Assembly (NCBI RefSeq): GCF_001625305.1
Contig: NW_017802603.1
Location: forward strand, 884,543-948,542
Reading direction: 5' to 3'
Length of the DNA stretch: 64,000 bases
Source: Branchiostoma belcheri
Taxonomy: Eukaryota > Chordata > Leptocardii > Amphioxiformes > Branchiostomatidae
Shown here: in pieces, positions 11,901-25,500 of the stretch
How the letters are laid out: each line of letters opens with the position of its first letter
Numbering within the stretch: position 1 is the first letter of the stretch
Translations under genes and position numbers: made by a program
Notes under the pieces: generated by a model
The model's database searches: none
Seen by the model: only the letters and a program-made list of their open reading frames with translations
Told to the model about the DNA's origin: nothing

Positions 11901-12320
11901 GACGAGTGTCTGCGACCGCCGTCCTACTCACGATCTGTGGCGATAACAGAAGTCGGTATGTTCAATACGATAAAATCGCATCCAGATCCCATCAGACGGG
12001 AATTAGTACTGAGGATCGGTTAGGCGGTACAGGCTGAGCCGCTCTGTGCTTTACCTGCGCATGCGGGAGAAATGACACCAGCGAAGCAGCGACAGGTGAT
12101 AGATGAGAGAGTCTTGTTAGAGGGTCTCTCAGAACGCGCTACGTGGACCGCAGCGGGGGAAAAGCGCGGCCGCAATTGGTTTTTCTCATGCGCCTCCGGC
12201 AGCTTCAAATCAGCACATTGAGGAGGTGCCACCTGCACTGCTATCTGGGCGGGCGGGACTGTTGATGCGTTATCGCCCTATGGCTACGGCCTCGGTCTTG
12301 GATTTTTACCGCGCTGTGAG
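11901..12320 (-). promoter_or_regulatory. Probable 5' UTR and promoter region of the GABA-B-like gene
   Basis: Immediately upstream of the exon 1 ATG on the minus strand the sequence becomes CpG-rich (around 12050-12300, including GCGCGGCCGC and GGGCGGGCGGGAC). No TATA box was seen. The position and composition suggest a CpG-rich promoter; the transcription start was not located. Confidence 0.4.
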
Positions 12321-13169
12321 AATTGGAGCTGTGGATTTCTAGAAAATCATTGCGAAGATGTGCATTTGCATGTACGTGTCTGATTGAAACGAGTAGAAAA
12401 TTTATCTAATTATGAAAGCAATAAGTGCGTCGTGGTACACGAAGATTAAGTCTATTGTAATCTAATGTACGATGTTTATGGCATCGGAATAAAGCTGAAG
12501 GGACTGAAGGAGTATGAAACATGTAAACACATTAAGTTCTGTACAAGGCTAATGCTTGTTCTCCCGTCAACAACACACGGAACGGAGCATTGAAGTGGCA
12601 GAAGGCCTTCGCATGAAAGTCACGTTGAATTTCGTATCATTGTGGAGAAGGATGTTGTTTTGCTCTCCGTTTGTAATCACGTTTTACAACTTCGTTTCAC
12701 ACTAGATCTTACAAACCGTTCATTACGTGTAGCGAATGTATATGGCTACCTCAGAACATCCAGTGCGTCACCACGATGGAAATATACAGTCATGTAAGTG
12801 TGCTCTAGCCGTTGTACACACGTGACTCAGCCTGAATGTCCCTTCAGTTCATTCAAATAAAGTTGAAAGTTTCAAGTGACTAGGCCGCTAGTGCAGTTTG
12901 CATCAGCTTCTTGTATCAGAAATATACGGTTATGACCCAGCCTAGAGCGGCGTTCTTTACTGGAGTGCTTTGCTTCTGTGTACGTAGCTATGTCATCAAA
13001 TCAGCTGGATAAATGCCAGGTTGAGATTGCTGAAGTTTACCAGACTGTTAACGCCGCCATACTGCTGTGAAAGTCAGCCTGGCCTTGGCGTCTCTAACTA
13101 TACCGGGGATTCGTGACATAACTTGTACTTTTTTGGATGCAGCAGGGGGCAGCTCTTTACCAACGCCTC

Positions 13170-13330
13170 TATCAATCAATCAATCAATGGTTTATTGTGG
13201 GAACTCACAACACCATACAGTGGCAGCTTTTTGGCTGAATTATAGTATGGTATTACAAAGAGAGAATATTTACACTTAATTTACACTATTAACACTTAAT
13301 GCAACTTAAAATGCCTTACATTCAGCTTGC
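13170..13330 (-). mobile_element. CR1-like LINE or SINE 3' end with (ATTG)n tail
   Basis: On the minus strand the sequence ends CCCACAATAAACC followed by four ATTG units (ATTGATTGATTGATTG). An AATAAA just before a short-unit tail is typical of CR1/L2 3' ends. No reverse transcriptase coding sequence is attached, so this is a short 5'-truncated copy. The upstream boundary is uncertain. Confidence 0.55.
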
Positions 13331-14648
13331 ACATATTAAAGCCATTTCGTTAATGTGTAAAGACATATAGATATATCAATCTAGCAGGCAATCATGGTAG
13401 GTCTGCAACGCCTGAACGTGTCATGTTTCATTGAGTAGATCAACCAGGAGCGGCAGTGTAGTCTTACGATACCTGTCAGCTCTACATTTGAATTGTGTTA
13501 CATTAGTTTTTGATCTAAGATTCCTTGCAGGCTTACACGGATTGGGGGCAGCCATGTCGAAAAAGTTTAGATACTCATCTCTCATCTATCCCATAGTCTA
13601 ACTATTTGACCGTTAGGGAACTACAGAAGATCCAACCATCACACCATGCCTCTAAATTACTGTAGCACGGAAATTGATTTATCTAGTTGCAGGCGAGACT
13701 GTGCGGTAACAAACTTTCGTGTAATAGAATATCCGGTTCTTTCCTTGCGAGACGTGGAAAAAGCTGATTACTTCGAACAGAAAATGTAAAAGAGACAATC
13801 AGGCAAGAATCTGACAAGAAATTACACGTCGCGATGTGTTAATTGAGACTGTCGATATAATTGATTCACTTAAAAGCGATATTGTGAAACAGGGTCACCG
13901 TGTGCGGGGGATTCGGAGAGGCGGCGAATAGCCTTTGATCGCGGGGCTTTGATCGTGTCTATAAGTCTATCATTACCATAAACGCTGCTAGCGGAGATAG
14001 TTCTAATCACAGTAATGACATGTATGTAGGTCATACATGATCTACACTTAACTCTGCTTTAGGGCAAAAAAAATCACAACTTTGCTGATCTTTTGATATT
14101 CGACAAACACATATCCATTAAGTTTATCTTCCCCAAAGGCTGTTTCAAGTCATCCAGCATGACTCTCTAAGTTCTATAAGATCAATTAGAAGCTATAAAG
14201 ATTATACATGAATATGCACTGGAATTATGTTCTCATACTGGTGCTTCTAAAGGATCTTTAGGTTAACAGTGAAACGTGTACAGCGTACAGCATAGGATAG
14301 ACATCGGAGTACTGTTATGAGTAACCATTAGTTACCATGCCAAAATACCCGCTTGGTTACCAATTAACATTCTCTACTGGTTAGGCAGCACGTTTACGAA
14401 AAACAGACGATTTCAAGTTTCAACCTCCTACGTACACTGGTTAGAATGAACTGTGATTACACGTGGTGACAACCATGAGAATAGAGAAAGTATATATGTG
14501 CTGTTTAAGTCCCTCGGATGACATCTAGATAGGGCAACTGTTGCTTACAGGAGTCAAATATGTAGTTGACATGTACTTGCTTAAGTTAGTAGATGCCATA
14601 CTTTGTACACTGTAAATTGTTGCGCAATAAAGTATAACACAACATGCA

Positions 14649-14821
14649 TGGTTAGGTCACATTTCCAAACCGGGTCCCGGCCGGGCTGTTTGTATGAACG
14701 AAAAATTAACAATTCATATCAAGAATATACAGTATAGTGCCCACGATTATTACTAGAACTGTTTTGTGTTTTGTTGCCTTTTATATCGGCCTGGTCCCGT
14801 GTGGGAATTGTGACCTCGGCA
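14649..14821. mobile_element. Small MITE with GGTCACA-type inverted ends
   Basis: The left end reads TGGTTAGGTCACATTTCC then AAACCGGGTCCCGGCCGGG. The right end, on the other strand, reads TGCCGAGGTCACAATTCC then CACACGGGACCAGGCCG. The inverted termini are about 34 bp over a 173-bp AT-rich body. TAA follows the right end, but the left flank is GCA, so a target duplication is not secure. The termini resemble the elements at 52040 and 61278. Confidence 0.6.
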
Positions 14822-17800
14822 TAAGTAGGAGTTTTCTATGTTTGTGTATACTCGTAGGACGCCTTGGTCTCTTCGAGGCCACTTAAGTAATCCTTAATTG
14901 GCACGGTCTTAACAAGCAACCTTTTCATCTGTGACATTCCTGCCATAATCGATAATTAAGCAAATGAGAAAGGAGCCATCACACGTGGTGAAATCTGGAA
15001 CACATCCCATGCGGGCTCGTGGAATTAATGACATCTGTGCTTCTGTATCAACCCACCAAACCTGCCTCGTTACCTTTCTTACAAATTGGTCTGTCCCTTC
15101 TGAATAGTATTGTTTTCTTCTTTCCTAACAATGCTTTTCATTTCTTTCCGGAAAAGTATCCTTTTCGATTGATGATCTCTAATTAGATCAAACCTACGAG
15201 ATCCAAACCTACCAACATGAAGAACAACCTTTACTATCCTAAACAATAAAACAATTACACGGAATAACTAAATACCCAACCTCACACACCTATTTGGATA
15301 TTTTCTATAAGTTAATGTTGACTCTTGCCTTGGTAAACGGTTAAGTCTCTTAAGATTATCAATTTCTCTTGGGGGAATTCGAATGAAACATCAACAAGAA
15401 AGACGCCATCTTGAAGACTGCCCTATATGGGTCATATGAAGTCATGCTCCAGGGACCTAAGAACACAGTACAATCACTAGCTACTCGTTTTGGTTACGAG
15501 GTTTCCAGGGCTGTCCATCTGTCAGTGTTGATGGCAAATACAGCCACATGTTAGCATTAGTGACAACGGTAACGGCTGGGGTTAATGAGAGTTGAGACTG
15601 CATGAACCATGTTTTGCCTCCTTCCGGTGGGTGTTACACAACGTAGTAGGCAATATGCGGCGTACTAGTAATAGCAAATGTGACAATTACAAATACAACA
15701 AAGACGATCTCTCACAATGGTCGAGGATTTCCATAAATTCACTTGAATCTTCGGGGGAAAGGCTTTGTCCATGTCACTGTTGAGTGGATGGGTGAGTGGG
15801 CGTTAACACAAAGCGCCATGTAATTATAAAAAGCAACATATAACTTGTCGAGGAAAAGGCAACCAAGAGTCAGATACAAACATTTATGTGCGGATGTAAA
15901 ACTGTGAAAGAGCATTGAATATTTTTGTACAATGATACATTTAAAAAAATTCAAATTGCTGAGAAATCGTTGACAATAAAGCCGCAGTCACGAATCCCAT
16001 CAAAGTTAATAATCGCTTGTATGGCAGCTAAACGACATATCGACCTGTTCATGATTCATCTCTTACACAACTCATTCGGAGGTAACAAATGGCGGATGAC
16101 CAATTAGAACTGACCCTATTGACTAACTTCTGATGGATAAGTTTTGCCCTGACAAGACGCCATACATCACGTTACTGCATACGACGATAGCGTGTGTGTT
16201 TAGTCCTTCTTGGAAAGCTCACAAGAGTGAAGATACTGCCCTATTTATACATGACCTACACGGTATGACCGACGCCGCCATTTTTCAACGTCAACGTGCG
16301 GCTATTCGTCTGAAGGCAATTTGAGTAGCCGCCAATTTGAAAGGTTTCTGACCGGACATCCTGGGTTTTGGCGACCTGATTGGAATCAATACCGTTCTCC
16401 AGATGTAGGGACAAGATACAGTTTATGAACCACATTGGAAGACTTTAGGTCTTTGGCACTGCATAACCAGTTACATTTAGCCCTATGATAACTACTTCCA
16501 CCTGCCCTACTACCATTACAAGCTGGCATATTTATCAAATTGGAGAATCTTAAAACACAAAATGACAAAAAAGAAACACGTTAATCTCCTTGAATAAAGA
16601 TTTCCAATACTAGTATACCGTGAATAGTCACCCAGCACGTTCAACATCTGCTCCCGACTTTTCTCAGAAAAATATAAGTGCACTGTAATAGCATTTCCGA
16701 ACGTACGGTTTTAGCCCGATGTAATGCAAGACCGAATCTATAGCGTCGTCCCTTGACCTTGTCTAGCAGCCACTCAAAACATCACATCATCATATTTAAT
16801 ATGATAAGAAATGTAAAACATGTTACATCACATTTACCCTGACCCTTTACTTGCACTACATTGTTTTGCTTACATTAATACAATCCCAGTTAACTCAATA
16901 TAGATCACAATGAATGTCCAAATTACATGAACGTGATTCCTCCAGAGATTGTCTTATCTCTTATTAGCAACTGAAGGCCAACTGCCGTCTCTGCCACTAC
17001 ATGGCTAAATGGTAAAATTGGCTCCAATAATGGACTGAAGTCTGGAATCTAGTTTGACCAATGTTTAAGCGTACCGTTTGGCGCTGTTTGAAATCCCAAT
17101 ACGGCATGGTTGCACGATGATCTATTCCAATGACACACAGTCGCTATTGACATTTGTTTGAACGTCTAAATGGTACAAGGATGAAGTTTCAACATTCACA
17201 GTCTTAAACTCAAGTTGCTCTGGTCTGTAACAGCATGGAGGAATACTAGAATTAGTAGAAGCGGTTTCAAAGAAAAGGAAATTGTGGTTTTGCTTAGAAC
17301 ACGTTTCTTCCATCCCCCATGTTCTTGTTGCTATTGACTCCACAACATGCAGTCACAGCAAGCAACACTTTATATGGAAGGAAGACCCCGTTCCCGAGAG
17401 CACAATTTCCATGCAAACCAAGTTAACCTCTCACCTTTAAGTCAAAGGAGCCAAATAAGAGCTAACTGAAGTGTAGAGGTCATTTTGACGCTAAAAGTAA
17501 GAACATGTCAGCATTACTTACGTGGTGGGAACCTAAAGTGGAATATAACGAAGGAAGGTTGTTTGGCTGGACTCAGGGTCAAAACCCCTTCAAGGGCAGC
17601 TTCACAGATAGACTTTTAAGATAGAAGAGTGATCCAGGTACCAGACACGGCAAATCTGTCAGCTCAGATCTTGATGAAAACATCAAGTTTCTCTTCTTAG
17701 AATCTCAGAACTATTCATCAAGGGGAAATTTCAAACCTTTTCACCGCAAATGCTATTATTTTAAAACCATACGTAGTCCCCGTGGAGTGTAGCAGTAACA

Positions 17801-20800
17801 GAATGTCTGACAAAAGTGTCTTTTGTCATTTTAATGAAGGAAAGCCATTAGTGACGTACCCGAGAGTGCCATTTTCCTGTAACTTATTAGATAAAGGACT
17901 TTTTCGGAAAGTTTGTTCTTGGTTTGTCTAATCTAATGGTTGACTTCATAGAAGCGAAGACGTGTTTATGCTGTGTGTTAGTCGACAGATTTCACTACTG
18001 GGACATACAGGTTCATTTGTCAAAATAGCCCCCCTGAAAATAGTCAGAGCCTGCGGAAAGTTTAGCAGTCCATCAGTCTTCAGGAAATATCTGCAGGGAA
18101 AGCAGCCTGGAGTAGAGTTGAAGAAAGGTCACGGGCAGTTGAGTAGAAAACATCTAACCTACAGGCGCCATTTCCCTTTAACTTTCCGGCATTTTCAGCA
18201 TTTTGTCAAACTAGCAAGACATAACCTGTAATGTCATTGGTGAATACAAATGGCCCATTAGTACCAAGAACTAAACATGATGAATATCTATAAGATTTTC
18301 ATTGCCTCGAGTTAAGGGATCCAATGGCAATGCATGTAGCAGATTATATAGAAGGTCTCCCTGAAGGCGAACGGCGGCACCTAAGTATAAAATACAATCG
18401 AACTAACGATCCGAAACGATGTCATTGTACGTGTTTGCAGATAATGGATTGGAGTTGGGTGGAAAGTAAGACTCGCAATTGACAAAAATGTGATTACCAT
18501 GGCCCACAGGACGTGATGGTCCACATGTAGGTCCGTATCGCCATCATTCTCACCTGTCCAGCCGCATCGATCTTTAAACACGGCCACGTTTGTTACTGGA
18601 GGAACTCATTTCTACAGCACCCATTTAAGTCAAAGAGCACAATGCCATGACAAATGATTTGTGATACAGCCAGTAAATATCGGCATTTTCATGAACCAGC
18701 CCGGTCTTGTACATGCAGTTCTCACCTTTCAACCATCGGCGTCAGCGAACAGTCCGCTGCGGCAGACGGAGAGAAAAACGAGTGAAACGGTCTTCAGCGA
18801 CCCATTGCCTTTTCTCATTCGTACTGTGACATGGTACCTCTTCTCTGGAGACACACGAAGGCCGCCTCCACCGGTTGGTTTGCGTGATTCTCAGTTAATG
18901 GCATTTCTACTAACGAGGCGGTTGACCTTCCCGACCACCTGTCGCACACCGTTGAAGGAGGCTCTTTACCTAATTGCTGCGATTGAGGCATCTTGAATAT
19001 GTGACAATGATGCGGGGGTTCCGTCTGTTCCGCACTTGTCAGTCATTTTGTCGTCAAGATCTCCCACGCGAAACTTGGCATGCTTCGTTGTCATGAAAAG
19101 ATTATCAAAGTCCTCAACTGAATATCTGATCAATTTTCCAACAGCAGCTGCTCACAAGAGGCGGGTTAAATTGGAGCAGTTACATGTACTTGATGTCGAG
19201 TTCCATCATCGAAGGCTTGCATCCGGTGCTAGATTTTCCTTAGTCCTTGCAATTGGCCTTTTCATAATACTGGTGCTCATTGAAATTCCTCATGGAGGGC
19301 GTCATGTCTAGAAAGCCAACATCAGCTAGTGGACACATGTACAGGATATTTGCCTCCAATATTTTGATACAACGACACTCTAAAAAAGACTTGTACGACT
19401 ATTACAATTACAAATGTGCAAAAACCGACCATTTCTTCTATTTATCTATTCATTTATTGGTTGGGGGGGCTAAAGAGACTTTTCAACAATTGCAAATGTA
19501 CAAACGCTAGTCATTTCTTCTATTTTTTTCATTTATTCATTATCGATACTTCAAGAAGGAGACCCGGGGGAGATGTTATAACACGATTAGATCAGCTTGA
19601 GAGAGTTGAGCCCGAGGACTAATCCGCAGGATCTCCTGTAGATCAGAACCTGCTTCCCTGACGCCGGTTTAATTTAACGCTCACATGGAGCCATTTTGAT
19701 TGACGCGGGAACCATAATTGGAAGGAACAGAGCAGCGATGCAGTTAATATGAAACGTCTTTGGTGTGGTAGATTGGCGCTACGTGGTTACGTGTCAACAT
19801 TCAAAACGATTTACAACCAAGAAAGGCTCGTCCACAAAAAATCAAGGTCAAATTATGATTCTTTTTTCGAGCCAACTCGCAACATCTACATCTAGTTTCA
19901 TCAACATGAGTATCAACTTGCAGGATTGATCGAGTAATCTTTCCTCTTAGAAATCTCTTGTCTGTTCTAACAGACGAAAAGGGAAAGGCAATTGCACAGT
20001 AACAGGAAACAAAAGCCCTCCCCTTGTGCTGAACCCAAGTATGAGGAATACGAGCCTGCCGTTAATCAAACCGTGTGGAGTGTTGTATTGAATCAGAATT
20101 AGGATGAAAGGTCACGACCAGTCCAAGTTGTTTATGTGTGGCTTTCAAATTTCCTCTTTTCTTATACACACAATGGATGCGTTGGCTTAGTACGGATACA
20201 TGTGCATTGTGTAGGGCAACCAAAGGTGCCTTTTCACGGCTTAACGTTAGATGCCACAAGCTTAATACGAGTATAAGGGGTAGATGTTACGTGCGCATTC
20301 CAAGCTGAACCTAATCAGGCTGGAGCTTACCTTGGCCACCTGTCTAATTGAATGCCGAGAAACCCCTCGCCTTGTGTAGTTTTGTTTAAGTACTTACTTT
20401 GAATTGGTAATCATGAAACAGTTCTAATGCTGTACAACATATTCAATACAGCTTTCGGAGACACAGTTGCATATTCTGTTCACCAAAACGTTTTCATTTC
20501 AAATCTGATTCTTAGGAAAGGTAAGTAAATGATCCGATACTAAATTCAAACAAAGTCTTCTTGACAACTGAAACTTTCGCGATCATGATATTTCACATCT
20601 AACCGAGGAAATTCTCGATCAAACGTACAAAGTCTTTCTAACGACCACGGTAAGTGGAATTGACAGCCATCACGACCAAGTATGAGGGGCCGTTACATAG
20701 CACCCGCACATTCGGCATGCTGCAACCTGTAGCACGGAGAGAAGAATGGATCAGCCTGACGTGAGTTTACAATGGCGCTGCAGGGTTTCACGGAGTCGTG

Positions 20801-22455
20801 ACTGTTAGGGAACCTCATTCTCCTAACAACTATACATGCTCACGTTGGCGTCAAGAAACATCGGTGGTGTTTAAGGTAGCTCATACACAAACATGGTTTA
20901 CAGTCGTCTTTCAGGACCTTCAATCGATAGTCCCAAAATACGCAAACAGAAATGTGCCCCAGGTGTTGGGAGGAATATCATTGAATACTTTTATCAATTT
21001 CCAACATCCCTGTTTTTAATTCAATTTCTACATTAACGCCACAGTGCTTTCAGGTTATAGGCCGAGGTAAAGCAATACACTTTGTCGGAAACATTGGAAT
21101 ATCACTCTGAAGGAACAAGCTTAAGATAATTCCTGTCAAGGAAAAACGACGAGACTAATCCATTCCTACAAGTAGTTAAAGATGCACTGAAAGACTTTGT
21201 ATTCTTATTTATATGCAAAAGTACGGTAGGTCAGATTCTCCGCATTATATAATTACTCGAACAGCAATGTGTAATTATGATAAAGCCTCTGTGTGTGCGC
21301 TGAAGTCACTGGTAACATGATTCTTGCAATGTAATCAAATTAGAACTACAACCCGATGCCAATGCCCTTGGTAGTCTAATTCATACGTATAATGATTGCA
21401 ATTAGAATCCGGATGATCACATACTGTTATCCCGAGTTTTTCCAGGAATGGCGCCAGCCGCCAACCAAGCGGGTGCCGAGGTGATGCAAATTCTTCCAAT
21501 CTGTCTTGATTTCCTTTTAGCTTCCAACCAAACTGCATTAGATGCCGAGTTACAAAAACAGGAGGACAGACAGTAATTAGGACAGCTATCAACTATTGGC
21601 AATTTTGAAAGCTTTCAAAGGACATCTTCTCTGCAATTAGATTTGGGGCATTACTCAGAAATCAAGCGTGACGGGTTAACAACGTATTGTATGATTCTCC
21701 CTTGGATCAAATTATCAAATGTGGTACATAAGATATCGGTTCAAAATCATAACAGTATAGTAGATGATGAATGAATGCAAGTCACTAGTATCGCTAGCGT
21801 ATATAAGTTGCCTAAGGAGTCTTCCCGCAGGCATTGTACCATATCCTGCGTTTTGGTGGACTGACTTCTCTTTCTTTATAGCCAATGGCAGTACAGTGCT
21901 AGGATCGTACTTATACTACATTATGATCGTAATCAGCTAATATTACATTTACAATGCATTGGCTGACATCTGTAAGAGAAGCGTGGATTTTCAATGTGAA
22001 AAACTGTAACAAAACAGCGGTCAAAGCAAATGAAGTATACTGAGACTCAGTGAGCTCTTTTTGAAAGGATAGCATATATCAGATTTACACTGTCTCCGGT
22101 TTTGTCCTGAACTGGACCAGCAAATTCTACACAGGAAAAAATACCGAAGTTTAGCGGGACGTTTGCAGATAACGCCGCGGATTTGTTGCTACTGTACTTC
22201 CCTGAGCTCATGTGCTTATAGTAATGCCTGCGAGAGTGAAAACTTGTAGCTGATGATACGTGTTGATAGTCATATTCGCTACGCAGGTGTGGAGACCGCT
22301 GACTTGTGCGTTCATAGCCGCCGGCAAACCAGAGATAGATAGCCTTCCTACTTGCGCTTAAGTGGAATTTTAGGCACTGCTTTGTGACATTTGGCATTTG
22401 GAGGGAAAGCCTCTGCGCAACTCAAGTATGTTATATTACATGTTTGAAGCAATAC

Positions 22456-22514
22456 AATCACACCTACGGGAAGACAAGGTGAGATTCTTGCCTCCGCTTC
22501 CCGTAGGTGTGATT
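22456..22514. repeat. Perfect 18-bp inverted repeat (hairpin)
   Basis: AATCACACCTACGGGAAG (22456-22473) is exactly reverse-complemented at 22497-22514, leaving a 23-base loop. The stem is perfect. It could be a small hairpin RNA, a remnant of a palindromic MITE, or chance; nothing nearby decides. Confidence 0.75.
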
Positions 22515-25500
22515 GAAACGTAACTTGTTGAGAAGAAAGCAAGGTCGCTTCATATCTCGCCTGTTTATCTCATGTACATTCTCGCAGCAATTTACATCGT
22601 GCGCCGTCCTCACAGATAAAATGGAGTTGAAGGAGTGAAAATTGACATCTGTGCGGCATAAAGTATCGACGTCCTCAGTCTCCCGGCTTTGGTTTCCAAG
22701 GTGAAAGAGGGAAGCACGAGAAGGCAAATTTGTTGGCCATTCGGTAACTGCGCTTACTTCCTGTTCTATATAACATGGAGTTTCCATCATGAAATCAAGT
22801 TCACTTTTTTAACCCGTACAATCCCCGAAACACCACGTCTTTCACAAACACTTCCTGAATAACGATGGGGACACCTTAATTTATGTGTAGCTTATTTTTC
22901 CAATTCTTCACAGCTGTGCATGACAGATAACTTATTTATATCTTTTAAACAATGTCTTAACAATAACTTAATCAAGTCCTTTACATTATTAGCATAAAAA
23001 TATCACTCAGTAAACTAAAATCAGCACATAGGGAGCAAAACACCTCCGGGGAGGTCTTCAACCATTACCAAATATAGGCATACAGCGGAAAGAATTGAAA
23101 TCATGTCCTAAAAGGATGCTATATTTATCTGCTTGTTTTGTAGTGTCTTCATGGTCATGAATTCCCAGGATGTCTATGTACCTACAACCAACATTTCCAC
23201 GACGTTCAATGCGTACGAAGTCAAACCCAACAAAATTAGTACAACGCATATTGTAGAATGTACAAACTCCATTCACGCATGCATTGCCAAGCCCGTGAAT
23301 TTGATTCAACCTCCAGTGGCCTACCTGATAATGACATCATCGCTCATTATTACAAAAACCATCTCGGAAGATCATTACCACTGCATCTTCATTATGCACA
23401 TGCTCGGCAACGTGACGCTAACGAACTGACAAGTGGAAAGAAAACAATCATTTAGATAGCAATTATAAGCTTATAGCCATCGAGAGAACTACGGCGGAAG
23501 CTGAGTCGTGTATTGTTCTTAATGAGTAATGTTGGAGTTCCCGTTTAGAGGTTTTGGAGTGCGGATGTGTTGAGTGTTATCGTGGCAATAACCTGAAGAG
23601 AACCCTTGCACGGAAGGTGCAGTTATCCTGTAGATGATAACGCTCGTCCTAGCCTCGTCCCGCCAGTAAAAAGCAGAGTCTGTCCCTGAGTGATACGCCA
23701 GATTTAGTTACATCACTCTCGGCGGAGTTCTGCTGAAGTTCTTATCATGTAACGCTGACAGAGCCTAACTGGCTTGTTGGGGACTCGTTAATCAATCGTT
23801 GTCATGGCTGGAAACTTCCAAGTCAGTGATATTATTAATATTGACCATTAACTGTTATCCATGAAAATTTGTCAGCTTTGTCTTCCTTGCAGGAAGGAAG
23901 AATATGGCGGTTTCTTTAAAAAAAAACTGATAGGATTTTTAAATCTTTGAAGTGTTGGAGTGGAGAATCAATACCTGTTGTCGATCTCGTGCCATACTCT
24001 CTTTCTGAATCTTATCCTACAAAACGAAATGCTGTATAGCTTTGAAACCACAAAGGACATGACGGCACAAAGGGACAAACGTGTGCTTAAACGATCGATA
24101 ATTCGGTCATACCGTTTGCTTCACAACACCTCTGTCTGTAGTATCAGATTGTTTCCCGTGTACAGTGACCGTATCAAAGAAGACGAAAACATCAAAGACG
24201 AACTGCCCTCGCCGGAGGAGAAGTGTTGATCTAAAAAATATTTCTCTTTGTGGGAACGGAATGTCAAAGAGAAATGTTGTTTAGAACATGTCCAAGAGAA
24301 ATACTCATTAGAACATGTATCACTCTCATGTAATAAGAGCTAAATTCCATTTTTTTTTACCATGCCGGTGAACCAATTCAATTCAATTTTAATCTCGAAT
24401 CCTTGAAAGGAGTTAGAAGTAGTTAGGTTCTGAAAAGCCGCGCTATCATTTGAAGTGTGAAAAAAATAAACCGCCCCCGGTGCTGGAGTTGCCAGCATGA
24501 TCTGTGGAATCACGACACCCGATGTTACAGGATGAGACTAGTGAACCCAATTTTAGTTCGAACTGGTATGAACTGGTTTGTAATTATTGCGTACTTCCCG
24601 AAAGTTTGAAATCGAAGATTTCGTTTTTGGAACTGTCCCGTTTCTCCCATTCTTTTTTCTTTAAAATTACATATTGGGACCATTCCTTCAATTTCTCTGA
24701 GATTGATGTGAAAGGTGTAGGATCTTGATGTATGGGACTTTGGTTGATTTACAGCAGAATGAATACTGACTTAGAGCTCCTCCGTCGTGTCATGACAATC
24801 AACATGGCGACCACCTTTGTGCTATATCCTAGGCTGCTGTGTGATTTCGCACAAGTATACATGTTTGAGAACCTCACATGTATCTTCTAGATCTGAAAGG
24901 GGAGGATGGGCAAGCTTAAGAGTCGCTAAGTTGATCCATCTTTTCTTTCAAATTTATCTTATTTCTCTTGGTCGGGAGTACACTGACATATTTCTGCACA
25001 AGTTGGGAACTTTGCATATGTTTGACAGGCATGACTTACTTTCAAAGCATTTCAGCCTGAAATCGGAATAAATCTACTTATGTTGAGCTAGCCCTGCCGC
25101 AGTAAAACGTTGAACTCCTTCCATTCAGAATCCGGTGGGTAATGTAATCTTGACTCATGTGTCTCTCGCATCTTTATAGACCTCCTACATGTTTCTTTCA
25201 GTTGAAGGGGACGAATGCTCATCTATCTTACTTTTCCTTTTTCTATTTGACAAATGCCTAGTCGAGCTAGCGCTATCAACCCTATACGTAAAGCTTTCTG
25301 GGACTCATTGACAAACATTGTCTACGTTTTCATATTTCTATGTCTTGATTTTCCTGGCTTTAAAGAACCATCAACACAAATCACAGGGCAGATTCGAGTC
25401 TTTCTTCTTTATCATCCAAATCCTTCACATTCAAGCACTGGGTTTATTCTTAGCTTCCTTCACTTGTCAGACATTCAGCCGGTCCCTCAAGGGACATACC

